Source: Dendrolimus kikuchii (lineage: Eukaryota > Arthropoda > Insecta > Lepidoptera > Lasiocampidae). From it: a stretch of 64,000 nucleotides of DNA. The position numbers were made by a program, and so were the translations under genes. The stretch lies in NCBI GenBank assembly GCA_019925095.2, contig CM034389.1:21625435-21689434 (forward strand), given 5' to 3'. The notes beneath the pieces are model-generated. The model was not told the origin of the DNA, ran no database searches, and saw nothing but the letters and a program-made list of their open reading frames with translations. Of the stretch, positions 55,008-64,000 are shown piece after piece. Each line of letters opens with the position of its first letter. The first letter of the stretch is position 1.

Positions 55008-55322
55008 ATTTTTTTTTTTTTTTGCAGGAGATCAGCAGACAGGCAGACGGCCCACTTGATGGAAAGCGGTTACCATCGCCTATGGACATTTGCAACACCA
55101 AAGTTGCTACAAATGCGCTGCTGCTCTCATAAGGTAGACTGGAACCTGGTCACTAATGCCGGAACACAACTCAAGGTTGTTATGGCGACATACTTTAGAC
55201 CAGGGGTGGTAGCCATCCAATCGGGCAAATGCCCTACCACCTGGCTGTGGGTTGTTTTGTCGCCTCTTACGACAGGCCGCCCGGCCGCAGGAAATTGTAT
55301 TCTTTCTCCGTTCCTGCACGGA
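55008..55322 (-). mobile_element. Family A, copy 12 (long form)
   Basis: From CCGTGCAGGAACGGAG (minus strand) to a 15-base T run at 55008 (the A tail). Close to consensus. On the plus strand T15GCAG/GAGATCAG imitates a 3' splice site, and an antisense frame of ~95 codons is open. Confidence 0.92.
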
Positions 55323-55419
55323 TAAAAATATAACGGATAAAATTGAACTTAACTGAATTTTAATTTCAATTTCACCATATTGCCCTTAATATTATTCTGT
55401 CATTGGGTATTTAGTTGTA

Positions 55420-55785
55420 CTAGTGATCGCCCAGTGATCGAAAATCGACCATAATTAATTTAAATTATAAGTTTGAACATTATTAAGGTCCTGTTGTCAA
55501 AGACTATACTTCTATAATCACAGATTTCGCCAAGGCTTTTTTTGACTTTAACAATAAACAAAAGAGTATATATACGTATGTGTGTCAAATACGTAGTAGT
55601 GTGTGTAATGTTTTTTTATTGATTTAATGTATTTTTATGCATAATTTAATAAAAATAGCATTCTGCACTCCTTCTCTATATAAACTATAAGTGTGCGAAA
55701 TTTCGTACTCCTCCGTCCGCGCAATTTTCGTAAAAAGGGTACAAAGTTTTTGCTGTTTTTACTTAACGTATTAATAATGTAATGA
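55420..55785 (-). mobile_element. Helitron H2, complete copy (366 bp)
   Basis: Minus strand TCATTACATTATTAATACG to GGGCGATCACTAG, after A and before T. It provides the uninterrupted reference for both nested insertions in 30235-31056. Confidence 0.85.
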
Positions 55786-57320
55786 TTATCCAGCGTGTGT
55801 TCACTGAAAACAACACTTAAAATTAAATAATTAAAATTAATAAGTTGGCGGTAGGCTAAATAAAACTTTAACAATATTCATAGACACTTGACATCTTTGT
55901 CTTCCGTGATCACGGCCAATGAAAAGTGGCCGAAACGTCGGAAAAACCAAAATCAAATAAAATTACCGCGCTTAAAACCGTTAAAACGTAGTTTTATAAT
56001 AATTCTTTGTTACATTATATAAAATCCTTTTCCATCACGTAATTATAACGCCCATATATACAATTTTTAAGGTGTTCTCCTTCTTATATTTCCTATACTA
56101 TATTTCTTCATCTATTTCACTATCACAATAATAAACTATATCTCACATTCCGTTAGTTATAAAGTAAAACATAATATAACTATGCAACTTTGCAACCAAT
56201 CATATAATAATAACCAAGTATTGCAACATCTTGAAAGTGACAGTAGCCTTGCTTGCTTTTCCACTGACCGGTAATGAAGGTGAAAATTCTTTAGTTACAA
56301 CGTCTAAGGTGGCCTTGTCAAGGACGGACGTGCTTTCCAACTCGATTGTATTACGAAATCGATATGTAGTATCCGATTGCAGGTTGATGGTAGTTATCGA
56401 TTAAATTTGGCTGGTTTTTGTTGAACTGTGTAACTCATGCCCTGTTTTTAGTGTATATTGTATTTTTTTTAATTTAAATAATAATTAATTAATCACTTCA
56501 ACCAAATGGAATCGATAAAATTATCATTTTTTATTAAAACAATTTTAATTTTTACTAAAACAATTTTAATTCTACACCTTCTCTCAATTATTTGGAGTCG
56601 GCACAACATGACTTTACGTCACCTTATAAATCATCATGTCATCCTTTATAAAATCCATCCACTCATCCAACTCTTTTGCCTCCTATATCCTGCTGAAATG
56701 TATGTTTACTATTGCACGTACCAATAGTAGGTACTCACATGAAATAAATTTCGTTGTAATAGGTTTTATATTCCATTTATGTGAATAGTTTAAATTAATT
56801 TAAATACATTCAAAAGGCACAATTTTGACAATAGCTATGTAGCAGAAAAATGAGTGGAGCAATAGAGAGAGAGAGAAAGTTGCACACCAAAAATATGCAA
56901 TTACAAAAACAAACCATATTTACAATATTTCCTAGGCAACACAGCAAGGCAGCCTTATCGCTCAAAGAGATCTCTTCCAGACATCCTAAATTAAAGAAAT
57001 TTATTAGCTAATCTGGCGATATAGGTGGAAAGGTATATAAGTACATGTATGTTTTCTTTCCTTAATAACATTTTATATTCCGATAATACACAATCTAGCT
57101 TACTATTCTGCCTTCCTTATAGCAAACGCAGTACTTGCAAATGGCTGTTTCGAAAAAAACGCGGTAAACATATTTTTAGATATCTATACAACATGGCAAA
57201 TTATCCATGTTATGTAATTTTTTAATGTATCTAAAAAACAAAAAAATTTAAAAAGCTTTATGTGTAGATTAGCGCATTTCTGCAAAGAATGTAAAACCCA
57301 AAAATGTCGATTACTGCAAG
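55786..57320. other. Mostly unassigned; repeat P copy 2
   Basis: 55895-55980 has CGGCCAATGAAAAGTGGCCG (hairpin) then AAACGTCGG, a familiar insect repeat phrase, single here. 56572-56700 is repeat P copy 2 (TCTCAATTATTTGGAGTCGG). The rest is AT-rich. Confidence 0.4.
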
Positions 57321-57636
57321 TTTTTTTATTTTTTATTGCAGGAGTTCAGCAGACAGGCAGACGGCCCACTTGATGGAAAGTGGTTACCATCGCCTATGGA
57401 CATATGCAACACCAAAGGTGCTGCAAATGCGCTGCTGCTCTCTTAAGGGAGACTAGAACCTAGTCACTAATGCCGGAACACAACTCAAGGTTGTTATGAC
57501 GAAATACTTTAGACCAGGGGTGATAGCTATCCAGTCGGGCAAATGCCCTCCCACCTGGTTGTGGGTTGTTTTGTCGCCTCTTATGACAGGCCGCCCGGCC
57601 GCAGGAAATTGTATTCTTTCTCCGTTCCTGCACGGA
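57321..57636 (-). mobile_element. Family A, copy 13 (long form)
   Basis: CCGTGCAGGAACGGAG (minus) to a T-rich run at 57321. GTCATAAGAGGCGAC and GGTGGGAGGGC are its main differences from consensus. Confidence 0.92.
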
Positions 57637-58041
57637 TAGTAGCAATTAGTAGGGCAGTAGTATACGATTGTTATTTTATATCACAATATCTAATAATATG
57701 GAGTAAACCGAACCTTGTCAAGGATATTTGCGGTAAGACACAAAGGATGTTTTTGCATCGTAAACATTTAGAATTTATAGGTCAGACTCAAAGTCAGTCT
57801 GACTGAAGTAATAATAAAAGTAATGAAGTGTGACAGCTTGTAAAATATTGTAATTTTATTCCAAACTAATCTCACATTTGTAACGATAAATAAAATAAAT
57901 CCCAAATCTTAAACGAAAACTGTTATTTATACGATGCCTAAGCATAAATTACGGTTTTTGCAATATTTTTTAAGTCGTTCTGAAAGTTGGTCTCGAATAA
58001 GCTCTGATACGACCCAACAGATTTCAATTAAAATTTTAAGG
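57637..58041. other. Unassigned AT-rich DNA
   Basis: Nothing recognised. Confidence 0.4.
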
Positions 58042-58130
58042 TCTTATTCATATTGAGTTAGATTAAGTTTGTAGGCTTTTATAAGAACCTTAAAGACGAT
58101 TAGAAACTGACACTAACTCAATAGAGGTAG
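58042..58130. mobile_element. Foldback element F, copy 2 (diverged)
   Basis: TCTTATTCATATTGAGTTAG at the left and CTAACTCAATAGAGG at the right; same layout and length as copy 1 with many changes in the arms. Confidence 0.6.
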
Positions 58131-58472
58131 GGATTAGCTTAGGGTTTTGTATAGAGGAAATTTGTCTCACTTCATCGTGACGGCAATTTTCTTGGAAGCC
58201 CGCTGTTACGGGTTTTGATGTTATATAGCGAAATCAAACTAAAATAATAAAATAATAATTCGCTTCTTGATAAACATTATATTTGACTTTCCTTTACAGA
58301 ATTTTCTTACAAGTGACATAAAACAAAACAAAGAAATGATATTACATATAAATTTCAATTAAGAAAAATCATTCTAAAAAGTTCCAACACCCGCGGTATA
58401 TAACGACTAATCTCCTTAGTCGTTATCATATATTAAGAAATATAATTTATTTAGAATACCTACTATTATTAG
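58131..58472. other. Unassigned AT-rich DNA
   Basis: Contains ATAACGACTAATCTCCTTAGTCGTTAT (58398-58424) in two pieces: the inverted pair ATAACGACTAA/TTAGTCGTTAT around CTCC. Confidence 0.5.
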
Positions 58473-58770
58473 CAAGTCGTGGTAGCGTAATGGCTAGCGC
58501 ACGCGTCCTAAGTTCAAAGGGCGCGCGTTCGACCCTGACCGGAACGCATGCACCACTTAGGTAGTTTTCTGACCTAATGTGCATATTGTTGTTACGATTA
58601 CTACGTGCTAACCACGGTGAAGGAGAACATTAGATGAGAGAGATGAGAGAACAACCGATGTGTCAAACCTGCCAAGCCGCCTTGGACAAGCGTGGCGGGT
58701 ATACTGCCCGTTCCCCTACAGTGGGAGGCCCGAGTCCAGCAGTGGGACAGTTATGAGCTGTTATTATTAT
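58473..58770 (+). mobile_element. tRNA-derived SINE S2, best-preserved copy
   Basis: TGGTAGCGTAATGGCTAGCG fits a tRNA A-box region and GCGTTCGACCCTG fits the B box ~35 bases later, giving an internal RNA polymerase III promoter. The body continues CACCACTTAGGTAG, CACGGTGAAGGAGAACAT, GCCAAGCCGCCTTGGAC and ends near CAGCAGTGGGACAG. It defines the uninterrupted sequence for the split copy at 25050-25566. It is not a tRNA gene: the acceptor stem and anticodon arm do not form. Confidence 0.8.
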
Positions 58771-59357
58771 ACTTACTATTATGTATTTTCATAATAAACA
58801 TTCGTCGGTTGCGTATAGCGTTAGGCATTATGAAGAAGAAAGAAGAAGAAAATGTTTTTATACAACCTACGGCATCTGTAATAGGCCATACCTATACACA
58901 TTTGGATCGCTGAGCCAAAGGGAGTTAGTTAGAACTGGAAGAAATAAGATTAAACAAAAGACAATTTATGACAATACTTTCGATGATTTGTTAAATCATC
59001 CAAGAAGAATGTTAGGAATGACAATCAGCAATAAAGAAGGTAACTTTGAAAAGCTCTTAAGTCTGACATAACTAGATGGCGCTACAGATCATTCTGGTTT
59101 CAAATTTTAAATTTTATTATTTAAAACATATTTTTAGACTAAATCACTATAAACTTAGTCTTCTTAAAAAGTTTCTCTTCATTTCTATAGGCATAAAATT
59201 TAATATACATAAATAATGTTACGAGTTGCAGGACTCGAATTAAAATGCCGTTGGAATTACTATAGAATTTATTAGAACTATACAAACACGTATAACGTTG
59301 GTACAAATATAACTGAACACAACCAGTCCAAACGTAAAGCACGATTCAATAGCACCC
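58771..59357. other. Unassigned
   Basis: A 96-codon plus frame (58781-59071) contains LSQRELVRTGRNKIKQKT and NHPRRMLGMTISNKEGNF; charged but unrecognised and without splice sites. Possibly a transposon fragment. Confidence 0.3.
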
Positions 59358-59690
59358 GCAAAGTCCGTCACTAAATAGTTTACCGAATGTACACAAGTCT
59401 TGCTCCGCTTGTGGTTATCGCTAGACTGCGTCGTCCATCAATCGAGGCATTGCTTTATACTGCACGGATGCAATATTTCTGTTCGGCCGCGTGACCGAAT
59501 TCCCTAAAATCACACCTGGCTAATGACTGCCATAAAAGATTACAATACACAATGGGCTGTTTTTCTAATCACAAATTTTAAACACAAAGTAAACAAAAGA
59601 AGTCCAAATGCCGAAAAGGTAATAAAATGTGTTTCTACAGACGCAGGTGTGAATTTGCCTTTGTCGGCACCTCCGTCGTAACAATAATGG
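59358..59690 (+). repeat. Interspersed repeat D, copy 3
   Basis: GCAAAGTCCGTCA start, CACCTGGCTAATGA, AATGGGCTGTTTTTC, GTAAACAAAAGAAG, GGTAATAAAATGTG and TTTGTCGGCACC in the same order as copies 1 and 2. Confidence 0.6.
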
Positions 59691-59721
59691 AAACAAAATA
59701 TATCGTACTTACATTTTATCA

Positions 59722-59806
59722 GGGCTGTTTCCCATAAGGCAGATATGATGAATTTCCACATGCTGCGATCTTGACATATATATCTTTTGCTACATCTACT
59801 TTCATT
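59722..59806 (-). mobile_element. RTE-like LINE fragment (subfamily R2 3' end)
   Basis: GGGCTGTTTCCCATAAGG and TTCCACATGCTGCGATC match the C-terminal end (HGKQ stop) of the 28190-28665 element read in reverse; 61333-61425 is a second such piece. Confidence 0.5.
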
Positions 59807-59830
59807 AAAATGTTCTTACTTTACTACTTT

Positions 59831-60051
59831 ATGTGGGATAATGTTACAGTTATAGACTGTTTCACGCAGACGTAGCGATAAATTAATGCGTAATTTGTGA
59901 TACGATATTGTTCTTAATTATTAATGAGGTTAAATATTGACAGATAACTTTGAATATACAATAATGTAGCTAATTAGTTAAGAGCGTTATTTTTAAGACT
60001 ATAAATAAGACGCTGTTGGCCACAGTCAATAACTATAACATTGTCCCAGAT
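59831..60051 (+). mobile_element. MITE M2, copy 3 (~221 bp)
   Basis: Ends ATGTGGGATAATGTTACAG and AACATTGTCCCAGATA are inverted copies; the interior matches copies 1 and 2. A further M2 scrap lies at 60496-60535 (CTGTGTCCAAATGCGTC). Confidence 0.8.
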
Positions 60052-60633
60052 AAAGTCCGAGAATAAGAAAACATTAGCGGAATATAATATTTTTGTTTTT
60101 ACCATGCTCCGTTAATTTTTGCTAAAATTCTGCGACTCACGTTTCGAGTGCAATTAAATTCTGGGCACAATTTCCACCAAATATGCCAACAATAAACCAA
60201 TTTATTCTAACCTCGGGAACCTGATTCAATTTTCAAATTAAGTTTTGATTCTCCAAGGTTCAAATAAGCTTATCATTACTATAACAAGGCCAGAAACCTC
60301 ACGAAAGAATGAAATAACAAGGGTTTAATTATGCGAATTAGGTTGGCAACAATGATACGAAAAATAACTGCAAAATGCATACGTATACAAATATAGAGCT
60401 CTAGTTATTTGTTCTTGCATTTTCATAGAATTAGATCGAATAAGACTAATTGATTTTGGTATTGCTGGGACCGCACCTGCGACAATGCTAAATGTATTGA
60501 CTGTGTCCAAATGCGTCTTATTTAGGTATAGAGTTAAACTCCCTTAAGGAATATCCAAAAGCAGGCAAAAATAGAACGTTGTGGTCCAAATTGGCTATTA
60601 TTTTATAATCACACTTCGGTTTTTGTAGTTTTA
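60052..60633. other. Unassigned; M2 scrap at 60496-60535
   Basis: AT-rich; only the M2 fragment was recognised. Confidence 0.4.
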
Positions 60634-61185
60634 CTAGGATATGCCCGCGACTTCGTCCACGCTTGGCTTGAAATTTCCACGAAATTCCCGGGACACGAAG
60701 TACTGCAGCATTTAAAAAAGAATGTAAGCTATCGTTTTAGTGAAAACTGTGTCGGAATAAGTTAATTTTTATGGACCTGCAAAACTAAAAGTCGCTCCCG
60801 TGAAAATTCCCATGGAATACCCGGGATAAAAAAATCCCACATTTTAATACATAAAATTTACTATTGATCAGTGAAAAAATCACATAGGAATTCGATTTTT
60901 TTTTCAATCTGGCCATTTTAGATCATTTCCAGAAAAATTCCCGTGGAATTCCCGGAATAAAAAGTGGCACAGATTTTAAGTCTAAAAATTTGATATCGAT
61001 CAGCGAAAACTTTATCGAAATCGGCCTAGTAGTTTTTACGTGAATTACGAACAAACCGACCAACAAACAAGAAATCTAAAAAAAGTTGCAGTGTTCTCCA
61101 TGGTTTATATAGCCTAATCCAGTTATTTTTTTAAATAGCTTCAATCTACAGACACGGCATGTTTAGAATGATATGATATTGTAGA
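60634..61185 (-). mobile_element. Helitron H1, complete copy (552 bp)
   Basis: Minus strand TCTACAATATCATATC after A (61186 is T on plus) to GTCGCGGGCATATCCTAG before T. With 14352-14895 it defines the H1 consensus. Confidence 0.87.
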
Positions 61186-61812
61186 TATCCTGGAATTTGC
61201 AATATATTCTATACAATAAGTGGCTGAAATTATAGCCAGAGTAAAGCAGTAGGCACATTCTAGAATCTACAAAAGGGGGTGACGTATTATTTTACGTTTA
61301 TCCCGTAAATTGTAAATATACATAGATATTATATGCCTGTTTCCCATAGGAGTAAGCAGAATCGACGTATCTCCACATGTCATAATCCTGACAAAGATAT
61401 TTCGTTTCATTTAATATCCTTAATTTATTTATAAACGCACATCAATTTGTAAGGGCTATTTACCTAATCTTTCAATTTACAACGATTAAATAATTGATTG
61501 ATTGTCGATTAATTAAGTGAATCATCGACGGGTGAAGTCGCGGGAATCAGTTAAAGTCGAATATATGTAATTTCATAGCTTGTTAACTTATTCCGCAAAT
61601 TACTTAGTTCGTTAGTATAGAACCTTGTAATAATAAACAATACATTTATGATTACCACTTGCGTTGAATTATAGGATGCTATAATTTGTGGTCATTGTTG
61701 TTTTGTGGTGTGTTTCAAATGTTTCATGCATTCTGAAATTATAAACAGCAGAACACAGTAATAATATAAAATAATATTGCGATTAAGTACAAATTTAATA
61801 CATCTATTTTAT
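61186..61812. other. Mostly unassigned; R2 LINE 3' fragment at 61333-61425
   Basis: GCCTGTTTCCCATAGGAG and TCTCCACATGTCATAATCC repeat the 59722 fragment. The rest is AT-rich. Confidence 0.45.
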
Positions 61813-62127
61813 CCGTGCAGGAACGGAGAAAGAATACAATTTCCTGCGGCAGGGCGGCCTGTCGTAAGAGGCGACAAAACAACCCACAGCCAGGTGGTAG
61901 GGCATTTGCCCAACTGGATGGCTGCCACCCCTGGTCTAAAGTATGTCGCCATAACAACCTTGCGTTGTGTTCCGGCATTAGTGACCAGGTTCCAGTCACC
62001 TTTAAGAGAGCAGCAGCGCATTTGTAGCACCTTTGGTGTTGCAAATGTCCATAGGCGATGGTAACCGCTTTCCACCAAGTGGGTCGTCTGCCTGTATGCT
62101 GAACTCCTGCAATAAATAAAAAAAAAC
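61813..62127 (+). mobile_element. Family A, copy 14 (long form, near consensus)
   Basis: From CCGTGCAGGAACGGAG to CTCCTGCAATAAATAAAAAA. Open frames of 70 codons (sense, 61815) and ~95 codons (antisense) are intrinsic to the family. Confidence 0.93.
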
Positions 62128-62675
62128 ACAACTTTTTTGATGGAGTTCGAAGCATGCATCATTTAGACAGTTTGTACGATGACTACATGTTATGTGCTAA
62201 CGTTGAGAGTACAATTTATTTTATTAAATTAATTAATTAATTCAATTAGTAGAAAATAATCCATTTTATTAAAAAGTCTATAATAAATTTAAATAATAAA
62301 ATTCATAAAAATTTCGTCTCTAAGTTTACCTGAAATTCTTCGCTAAAACAATTGGTACAAAGGAGAACACAATTTTAGTAACTTACAATCAGTACATTTT
62401 GTATGCACCCCAATAGAGCTAACTATATAATTTTGTTACACAATATGCAGACTCAAAGTGTTGTTACATATGTTTCACTCATTCTATCTAATAGAGGATG
62501 TAATAGGTGCCCATTTAAAATAATTGTATTTGGTTAAGACTGAGGTTACGTTATTGATAATTGTGAGTTATTACGTGGGTTATATCATAACGCACTCATC
62601 AATAGTAGACTAGACGCTTGTAATTAAATATTTCTAATCTATTCAAAATTCTCTTCGTGTAACACATATATGAAT
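62128..62675. other. Unassigned AT-rich DNA
   Basis: Nothing recognised. Confidence 0.4.
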
Positions 62676-62912
62676 CGACGGCCTCTGTGGTTGAGCGGGC
62701 TAAGCCTTTGCCAGCATGCCTCTCTGCAGCGCAGAGGCTCCAGGTTCGATTCCTGGCATGGTAAACTTCGGAAACGAATTTCCTTCGTTATTTACTATGG
62801 TCTGGGTGTCTGGAATCGGCCCCAGAGTCGTCCGTTGTATATAACCCATGACATAAGCGGAAGAAGCTTAATTTGGGAATAGACAATGAGTCTGTTTGTG
62901 ACTACTGATTAC

Positions 62913-62914
<2 letters not shown>
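62676..62914 (+). mobile_element. tRNA-derived SINE S1, copy 5
   Basis: CGGCCTCTGTGGTTGAGCGG head, GGTTCGATTCCTGG B box (62744-62757), GTCTGGGTGTCTGGAATCGG body. The tail runs into the AT array at 62915. The A and B boxes are intact, so the pol III promoter may be functional. Confidence 0.85.

Positions 62915-63000
<86 letters not shown>
62915..63000. repeat. (AT)n array, ~86 bp
   Basis: Longest AT array of the window, at the 3' end of SINE S1 copy 5. Confidence 0.95.
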
Positions 63001-63006
<6 letters not shown>

Positions 63007-63011
63007 TTATA

Positions 63012-63866
63012 TCTACAATATTATTAAATTATAAACAAGCCGTGTCTGTACTATTGAAGCTTAAAGCTAAAAAACAACTGGAATAGACTCTATAAACAAT
63101 GGAGAACACAATGCAATTTTTTTGAGATTCCTTTTTTTTTATTGCAGGAGATCAGCAGACAGGCAGATGGCTCATTTGATGGAAAGCGTTTACCATCGCC
63201 TATGGACATTTGCAACAGCAAAGTTGCTACAAGTGCGTTGCTGCTCTCTTAAGGGAAACTCGAACCTGGTCACTAATGCCGGAACACAACGCAAGGTTGT
63301 TATGGCGACATTTTTTATACCAGGGGTGGTAGCCATCCAGTCGGGTAAATGCTGCCTACCACCTGGCTGTGGGTTGTTTTGTCGCCTCTTACGACAGGCC
63401 GCCCGGCCGCACGAAATTGTATTATTTATTCTTTCTCTTTTCTGCTTGTTCGAGATTCATGTAAATACTACTGGGCCGATTTCGATGCGGTTTTCGCTGA
63501 TCGACGACAAATTCTTAGGCTTAAAATTTGCGCTACTTTTTATCCCGGCATCGCACCAAAATTTTTCAGTGAAAGATTTAAAATGGCCTAATTGAAAAAA
63601 AAATTCCAATGCAATTTTTTGACTGATCGATAGCAAATTTTATGTAATAAAATAAATATGTGACATTTTTATCTCGGGAATCCCGCGGGAATTATCCCGG
63701 GAGCGATTTTTAGTTTCTCGAGTGCATAAAAATTAACTTATTCACCGACACAGTTTTCCCTACAATGATTTCTTACATTGTTTTTTAAATACTGCGGTAC
63801 CTTGTTTCCCGGGAAACCCGCGGGAATTTCAAGTTAAACGCAGACGAAATCGCGGACATATCCTAG
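63012..63866 (+). mobile_element. Helitron H1 split by family A
   Basis: Starts TCTACAATATTATTAA and ends GAAATCGCGGACATATCCTAG (3' CTAG at 63863-63866) before T. Removing the nested A copy (63131-63437) leaves about 548 bp, matching the 544 and 552 bp uninterrupted copies. Confidence 0.88.
63131..63437 (-). mobile_element. Family A, copy 15 (nested in H1)
   Basis: T-rich left side with ATTGCAG/GAGATCAG, then the usual body to GAAATTGTATTATTTATTC. The CCGTGCAGGAACGG 5' terminus is missing, so it is slightly 5'-truncated, and a 3-base insertion near 63350 shifts the antisense frame. Confidence 0.85.
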
Positions 63867-64000
63867 TATATTATATTATAAATAATATGCATTACTATCA
63901 TTACATTTTACCGTGACATAGCAATCAGTCTGGAAACTGGGCCAAAAAATACATTTAAGCCTTTGGTTTGAAAATATCAATTTTTCACATAATATTAAAA

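Noticed and set aside
54900..55325. Antisense frame reading HRLWTFATPK in family A as a gene family
   Set aside because: The frame recurs in at least seven copies, but its residues vary freely between copies (about 20 differences in 98 for 39530 versus consensus), and it lies in an A-tailed retroposon. Treated as a by-product unless dN/dS shows constraint.
55895..55980. Hammerhead ribozyme suggested by a GGCCA/TGGCC stem followed by GAAAC
   Set aside because: The required CTGATGA core is not present (GTGATCA instead) and no pairing of stems I and III was found. Single copy in the window.
58473..58560. Functional tRNA gene
   Set aside because: A- and B-box sequences are present but the cloverleaf does not close, and a SINE body follows directly. 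Same for the S1 heads at 30960 and 62676.
61815..62027. Sense frame RRKNTISCGRAA in family A as a conserved small protein
   Set aside because: Open in several young copies, absent or broken in short-form copies, no start context or motif.

Overview
The window looks like lepidopteran (moth or butterfly) nuclear DNA. It is AT-rich and carries almost no continuous coding sequence, but it is densely packed with mobile-element copies of the kinds typical of Lepidoptera. These include many small non-autonomous Helitrons ending in CTAG and inserted between A and T, tRNA-derived SINEs, 5'-truncated non-LTR retrotransposons (RTE-like and R1-like), small foldback/MITE elements, and long (AT)n arrays. 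There is no prokaryotic operon structure, no CRISPR array, no rRNA gene and no free-standing tRNA gene. The assignment to Lepidoptera rests on repeat style recognised by eye, not on a database search.

Host genes: the only host exon supported on several grounds is at 8850-9024 on the minus strand (58 open codons, a TACTAA-like branch site plus TTTCAG acceptor, and a GTGAGT donor). Weaker candidates lie at 31-144, 3521-3601, 10944-11240, 40152-40466 and 52229-52453. None could be assigned to a protein family. Most of the window is best read as intron or intergenic DNA.

Repeat families (names used here only): A, a ~310 bp A-tailed retroposon in fifteen copies; R, an RTE-like LINE whose 3' end runs into (TATG)n; R1, an R1-clade-like LINE 3' end; S1 and S2, two tRNA-derived SINEs; H1 (~545 bp), H2 (~365 bp), H3 (215 bp) and H5-H7, Helitrons; M2, a ~215 bp MITE with ATCTGGGATAATGTTA-type inverted ends; D, T, P, L and K, interspersed repeats of unknown class; F, a ~90 bp foldback.

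Layout: 1-9 kb holds a TIR element with a nested A copy, H1 copies, an R1-like LINE embedded in an A copy, an H2 copy and the candidate exon. 9-18.5 kb holds two R copies flanked by AT arrays, a head-to-tail H1 pair, and an R1 remnant with a nested A copy. 18.5-30 kb is sparser (T, H1, D, A, and an S2 with a nested A). 30-31 kb is a three-layer nest of H3 and S1 inside H2. 31-45 kb mixes R copies with target duplications, M2, A, H5 and an R1 3' end inside an L fragment. 45-55 kb holds paired perfect hairpins, S1, H7, H1/H5 and F. 55-64 kb holds H2, A, S2, D, M2, a full H1, and finally an H1 split by an A copy.

The most informative result is the nesting. Because host elements exist elsewhere in the window as uninterrupted copies, several insertions have an internal empty-site control that fixes their ends to the base. 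No new multi-gene system was found. The least explained signals are the two recurrent 5' ends of family A, the perfect palindromes with four-base loops, and the growth of LINE tails into long AT arrays.
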